A DNA stretch of 64,000 nucleotides, taken from contig JAKSJP010000012.1 in the NCBI GenBank assembly GCA_024398105.1, forward strand, positions 1 to 64,000, given 5' to 3'. Below are positions 61,876 to 64,000 of this stretch, piece after piece (within the stretch, counting starts at the first letter, position 1; each line of letters opens with the position of its first letter). The notes below the pieces were generated by a model. That model was not told the DNA's origin and searched no databases. It saw only the letters and a program-made list of their open reading frames with translations. This DNA is from Bacteroidales bacterium (GTDB lineage: Bacteria; Bacteroidota; Bacteroidia; Bacteroidales; UBA932). A program made the position numbers and the translations under genes.

Positions 61876-63347
61876 CGAACTTTCTGATATACGAGGGGAA
61901 GGTGGCAGTCGTGCTGCTTGTCTTCTATCTGTTTTATCGCTTCCTTTTGAAGAAAGAGACCTTTCACCGATTCAACAGGGTCGTCCTGGTCGGGACGGCA
62001 GTCCTGTCCTTCCTCCTGCCTCTATGTGTCATCACCATTCACCGTCCTGCACAGATGGAGAGTATCGTCATAACGCCGGAAATCGGCGCTCCTGTGGATG
62101 TCCCTGCTCTTGTCGAGAGTGGTGTGCCGTGGTGGCCGATGGCGCTTGCCGCACTTTTCTGGATCGGTGTCGCCGTTGCCCTAATGAGGGTTGCAGTGTC
62201 AATTCTGAATGTAATGAAGATTGTCCGCCGCGGCAAGGTCATGCAGGAAGACGGCTGCAGTATAGTGGTCACGGAAGATAATGTCGACCCTTTCAGCTGG
62301 ATGCATTACGTAGTCCTTTCGAGGCGTGATTGGGAAAGCGACCACTCTTCTATCCTTGTCCACGAGAAGGCGCACATCAAGTCCGGTCACTCGCTAGAGT
62401 TGCTGATAGTCGACGTCCTGTCATCATTCCAGTGGTTCAATCCCGCTGTCTGGATGCTCAGGATGGACCTTCAGGAACTCCATGAGTACGAAGCGGACGA
62501 TGCTGTGCTCCGTTCCGGCACCGATATCAAGGAATATCAATATCTATTATTGAGAAAGGCCGTCAGCAAAAGCGGCTACTCAGTTGCGAACAGTTTCAAC
62601 CACAGTATACTTAAAAACAGAATCACCATGATGACGAAATCGAAATCTCCTCTTTCAAGAGGACTGCGTGTTCTTTACATGCTCCCGCTCGTGTGTCTAT
62701 GTCTAGGACTGCAGGCGCATACAGTCATTGATCCAAGTACTTACAGTAATGGTGGATCTACCCCTGTCGCTGGTGTTGACAAGGCCAATCAATCTAGCCC
62801 ATTGTTAATTCTGCGCCAGCCATCGGGCGAGGAAAAAGAACTCACAAAAGAGGAGTATGACAAGCTTGACCAAAGCCGTATCAGCAAAGTCGAAGTGCTT
62901 AATCAGGATGTCGCCAAGGAAAAATATGGAGACAGGGCTGCTCAAGGTGCCGTAGTCTTCTACATGAAGAGACCTCAGGATCTGGATGAAATAATCGTCA
63001 TCAGTTACAGAGATCAGAACAATGATGAAAAAAATCCATCCTATCTTGCTACTGCCGACACGATGCCTTCTTTCCAGGGAGAAGGTATGCAGGAATTCTC
63101 AAAGTGGCTGAACATGAGAATCGCCCGTCCAAAGGGCTGCAGTCATACCGGCAAATTAATAGTGTCCTTCGTCGTTGACAGAGATGGTTCTGTCAAGGAC
63201 ATAACTGTGGATCAGGGTGTATGCGAGGAACTTGACAATCTCGTCGTTTCTCTCATCAAACAATCACCTGAATGGGCTCCGGCAACGATCGGCGGCAAGC
63301 CTGAGCCTCAGCGCCTGACAATCCCGATAACATTCCAGATGAGGTAA
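61872..63347 (+). CDS. BlaR1-type M56 metallopeptidase with TonB-like C terminus
   Basis: Membrane sensor-protease that normally cleaves BlaI/MecI to release repression. The 491-aa protein has membrane helices (VVLLVFYLFYRFLLKKETFHRFNR; PWWPMALAALFWIGVAV), the zinc motif HEKAH in SSILVHEKAHIKSGHS, and LFQWFNPAVWMLRMDLQELHEYEADD-type text (FQWFNPAVW, EADDAVL) after it. In place of a beta-lactam sensor domain it ends with a TonB-C-terminal-like domain (FQGEGMQEFSKWL, VSFVVDRDGSVKDITV). Such chimeras are typical in Bacteroidetes. The signal is unknown. Confidence 0.93.
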   Translation: MTNFLIYEGKVAVVLLVFYLFYRFLLKKETFHRFNRVVLVGTAVLSFLLPLCVITIHRPAQMESIVITPEIGAPVDVPALVESGVPWWPMALAALFWIGVAVALMRVAVSILNVMKIVRRGKVMQEDGCSIVVTEDNVDPFSWMHYVVLSRRDWESDHSSILVHEKAHIKSGHSLELLIVDVLSSFQWFNPAVWMLRMDLQELHEYEADDAVLRSGTDIKEYQYLLLRKAVSKSGYSVANSFNHSILKNRITMMTKSKSPLSRGLRVLYMLPLVCLCLGLQAHTVIDPSTYSNGGSTPVAGVDKANQSSPLLILRQPSGEEKELTKEEYDKLDQSRISKVEVLNQDVAKEKYGDRAAQGAVVFYMKRPQDLDEIIVISYRDQNNDEKNPSYLATADTMPSFQGEGMQEFSKWLNMRIARPKGCSHTGKLIVSFVVDRDGSVKDITVDQGVCEELDNLVVSLIKQSPEWAPATIGGKPEPQRLTIPITFQMR

Positions 63348-63361
63348 TGCGTTCTTTTCTA

Positions 63362-63392
63362 AGCCCGGGCATAGTGCTTGGGCTTTGTTTTT
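63362..63392 (+). terminator. Terminator after module 1
   Basis: AAGCCC(GGGCA) and (TGCTT)GGGCTT pair across a short loop with two mismatches near the tip, followed by TTTGTTTTTT. Confidence 0.7.
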
Positions 63393-63455
63393 TACTATAT
63401 TTCTTAGTAAAAGTCCTAAAAATATTAGGAGTTACAAAAATATTGTCTATCTTTG
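63392..63455 (+). promoter_or_regulatory. Promoter and candidate BlaI operators, module 2
   Basis: Two inverted repeats: TTACTA-N7-TAGTAA (63392-63410), with the same 6-7-6 layout as module 1, and TCCTAA-N5-TTAGGA (63414-63430), which overlaps the -33 region. A -7 box TATCTTTG follows at 63448-63455. Confidence 0.62.
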
Positions 63456-63476
63456 TGATGTTTGAAACACGCAGAT

Positions 63477-63842
63477 ATGAAACAGAGACTGACATTCAAG
63501 GAAGAAGAAGTGATGAACATCATCTGGAAGAAGGGTGAGGTATTCATCAGGGATATAGTGGCGGAACTGCCTGAACCGAAGCCAAACTACAATACCGTGG
63601 CAACACAGGTGAAGTTTCTTGAAGAGAAGGGATTCGTGACACGCAGACCTATGGCAAATTCTTTCCAGTATACCCCTGCCATCTCAGAGAGAGAGTACAG
63701 GGGCACGTCTGTGGGAGACCTGGTCACCAAGTATTACAATAATTCCTATTCATATATGGTTTCCCAGTTCGTGGAAGAGGAGAAGATCGACCTTGACGAA
63801 CTGAAGGAACTGATCTCCAAGATAGAAAAAACAAGGAAATGA
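63477..63842 (+). CDS. BlaI/MecI-type repressor (module 2)
   Basis: A 121-aa repressor of the same length as the first (MKQRLTFKEEEVMNIIWKKGEVFIRDIVAEL; NYNTVATQVKFLEEKGFVTRRPM). Start at ATG 63477, 22 bases after the -7 box. Its stop overlaps the start of the next M56 gene (ATGA). Confidence 0.93.
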   Translation: MKQRLTFKEEEVMNIIWKKGEVFIRDIVAELPEPKPNYNTVATQVKFLEEKGFVTRRPMANSFQYTPAISEREYRGTSVGDLVTKYYNNSYSYMVSQFVEEEKIDLDELKELISKIEKTRK

Positions 63843-64000
63843 TTGCTTACTTGATAAGGAGCGGGGCGCTTCTGACGCTCTATTACCTTTTCTTCATTTT
63901 GTTCATGAGGAAGACCACATTCTTCAGGTTCAACAGGATCTTGTTGTTGACTGGCACTGCCTTGTGCATGATCCTGCCGCTTGCAGACCTCTCCTCATTG
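63839..64000 (+). CDS. BlaR1-type M56 peptidase (module 2), truncated by window end
   Basis: Only 54 codons are in the window (MIAYLIRSGALLTLYYLFF start, then KTTFFRFNRILLL and a second helix). The start resembles the other M56 protein's N terminus (LLKKETFHRFNRVVLV). The rest, with the expected HExxH site, lies beyond 64000. Confidence 0.8.
   Translation, partial: MIAYLIRSGALLTLYYLFFILFMRKTTFFRFNRILLLTGTALCMILPLADLSSL

Overview
The window reads as chromosomal DNA of a gut-type member of the Bacteroidales. Evidence: a SusC/SusD pair, a fimbrillin-like lipoprotein, many lipoproteins, BlaI/M56 regulator pairs with a TonB-like tail, weak Shine-Dalgarno sequences, and repeated promoter boxes of the Bacteroidetes type TAnnTTTG, several with a TTG about 19-20 bases upstream. 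Base composition looks balanced to slightly GC-rich, except for an AT-richer patch near 58.8-61.4 kb. The genus cannot be fixed from sequence alone. No rRNA, tRNA or CRISPR array was recognised.

Layout. 0-7.7 kb: metallo-beta-lactamase-fold lipoprotein, MATE exporter, S37 peptidase, GH43 glycosidase, GNAT acetyltransferase, fluoride channel CrcB and an AraC regulator. 7.9-23.8 kb: the main catabolic region, with an aldo/keto reductase resembling plant L-galactose dehydrogenase, a FucP-type sugar permease, SusC/SusD, an L-galactonate-dehydrogenase-like MDR enzyme, then uxaA, uxaC, uxaB, kdgK, a KDPG aldolase and an ExuT-type permease. Read together, these encode import of a pectin-type glycan, the classical hexuronate (Ashwell) route, and very plausibly an oxidative L-galactose branch entering it at D-tagaturonate. 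23.8-32.5 kb: NUDIX hydrolase, GT2 glycosyltransferase, an unusual HIT/GalT-like + SpoIID fusion, an AmpG-like permease, a NamZ-type exo-muramidase and a serine-rich exported protein; the middle genes look like salvage of peptide-free peptidoglycan glycan.

32.5-45.7 kb: a 73-bp tandem repeat array, then housekeeping genes (murI, prfB, class I fumarase, serB, DUF4250, Na/Pi cotransporter, NAD(P)H-hydrate dehydratase, purine nucleoside phosphorylase), a lipase-like hydrolase, an AlkD-like protein and a PspC-PadR-PspC operon. 45.7-53.1 kb: Bcr/CflA exporter, three carbohydrate-esterase-like enzymes, a membrane protein with RCK-like domains and a lipoprotein FKBP isomerase. 53.1-64 kb: accessory region with a fimbrillin-like lipoprotein and mini-gene, acyltransferase gene plus fragment, AraC regulator, structured intergenic element, HigBA-type toxin-antitoxin pair, an IS21-like relic, a membrane protein/XRE pair, and two tandem BlaI-BlaR1-type modules, the second cut by the window end.

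Best candidates for something new are the L-galactose-to-tagaturonate pathway, the HIT-SpoIID fusion in the peptidoglycan salvage operon, the RCK-like membrane protein, and the matched operators of the two BlaI modules. Function calls rest on remembered family motifs; no database search was possible.
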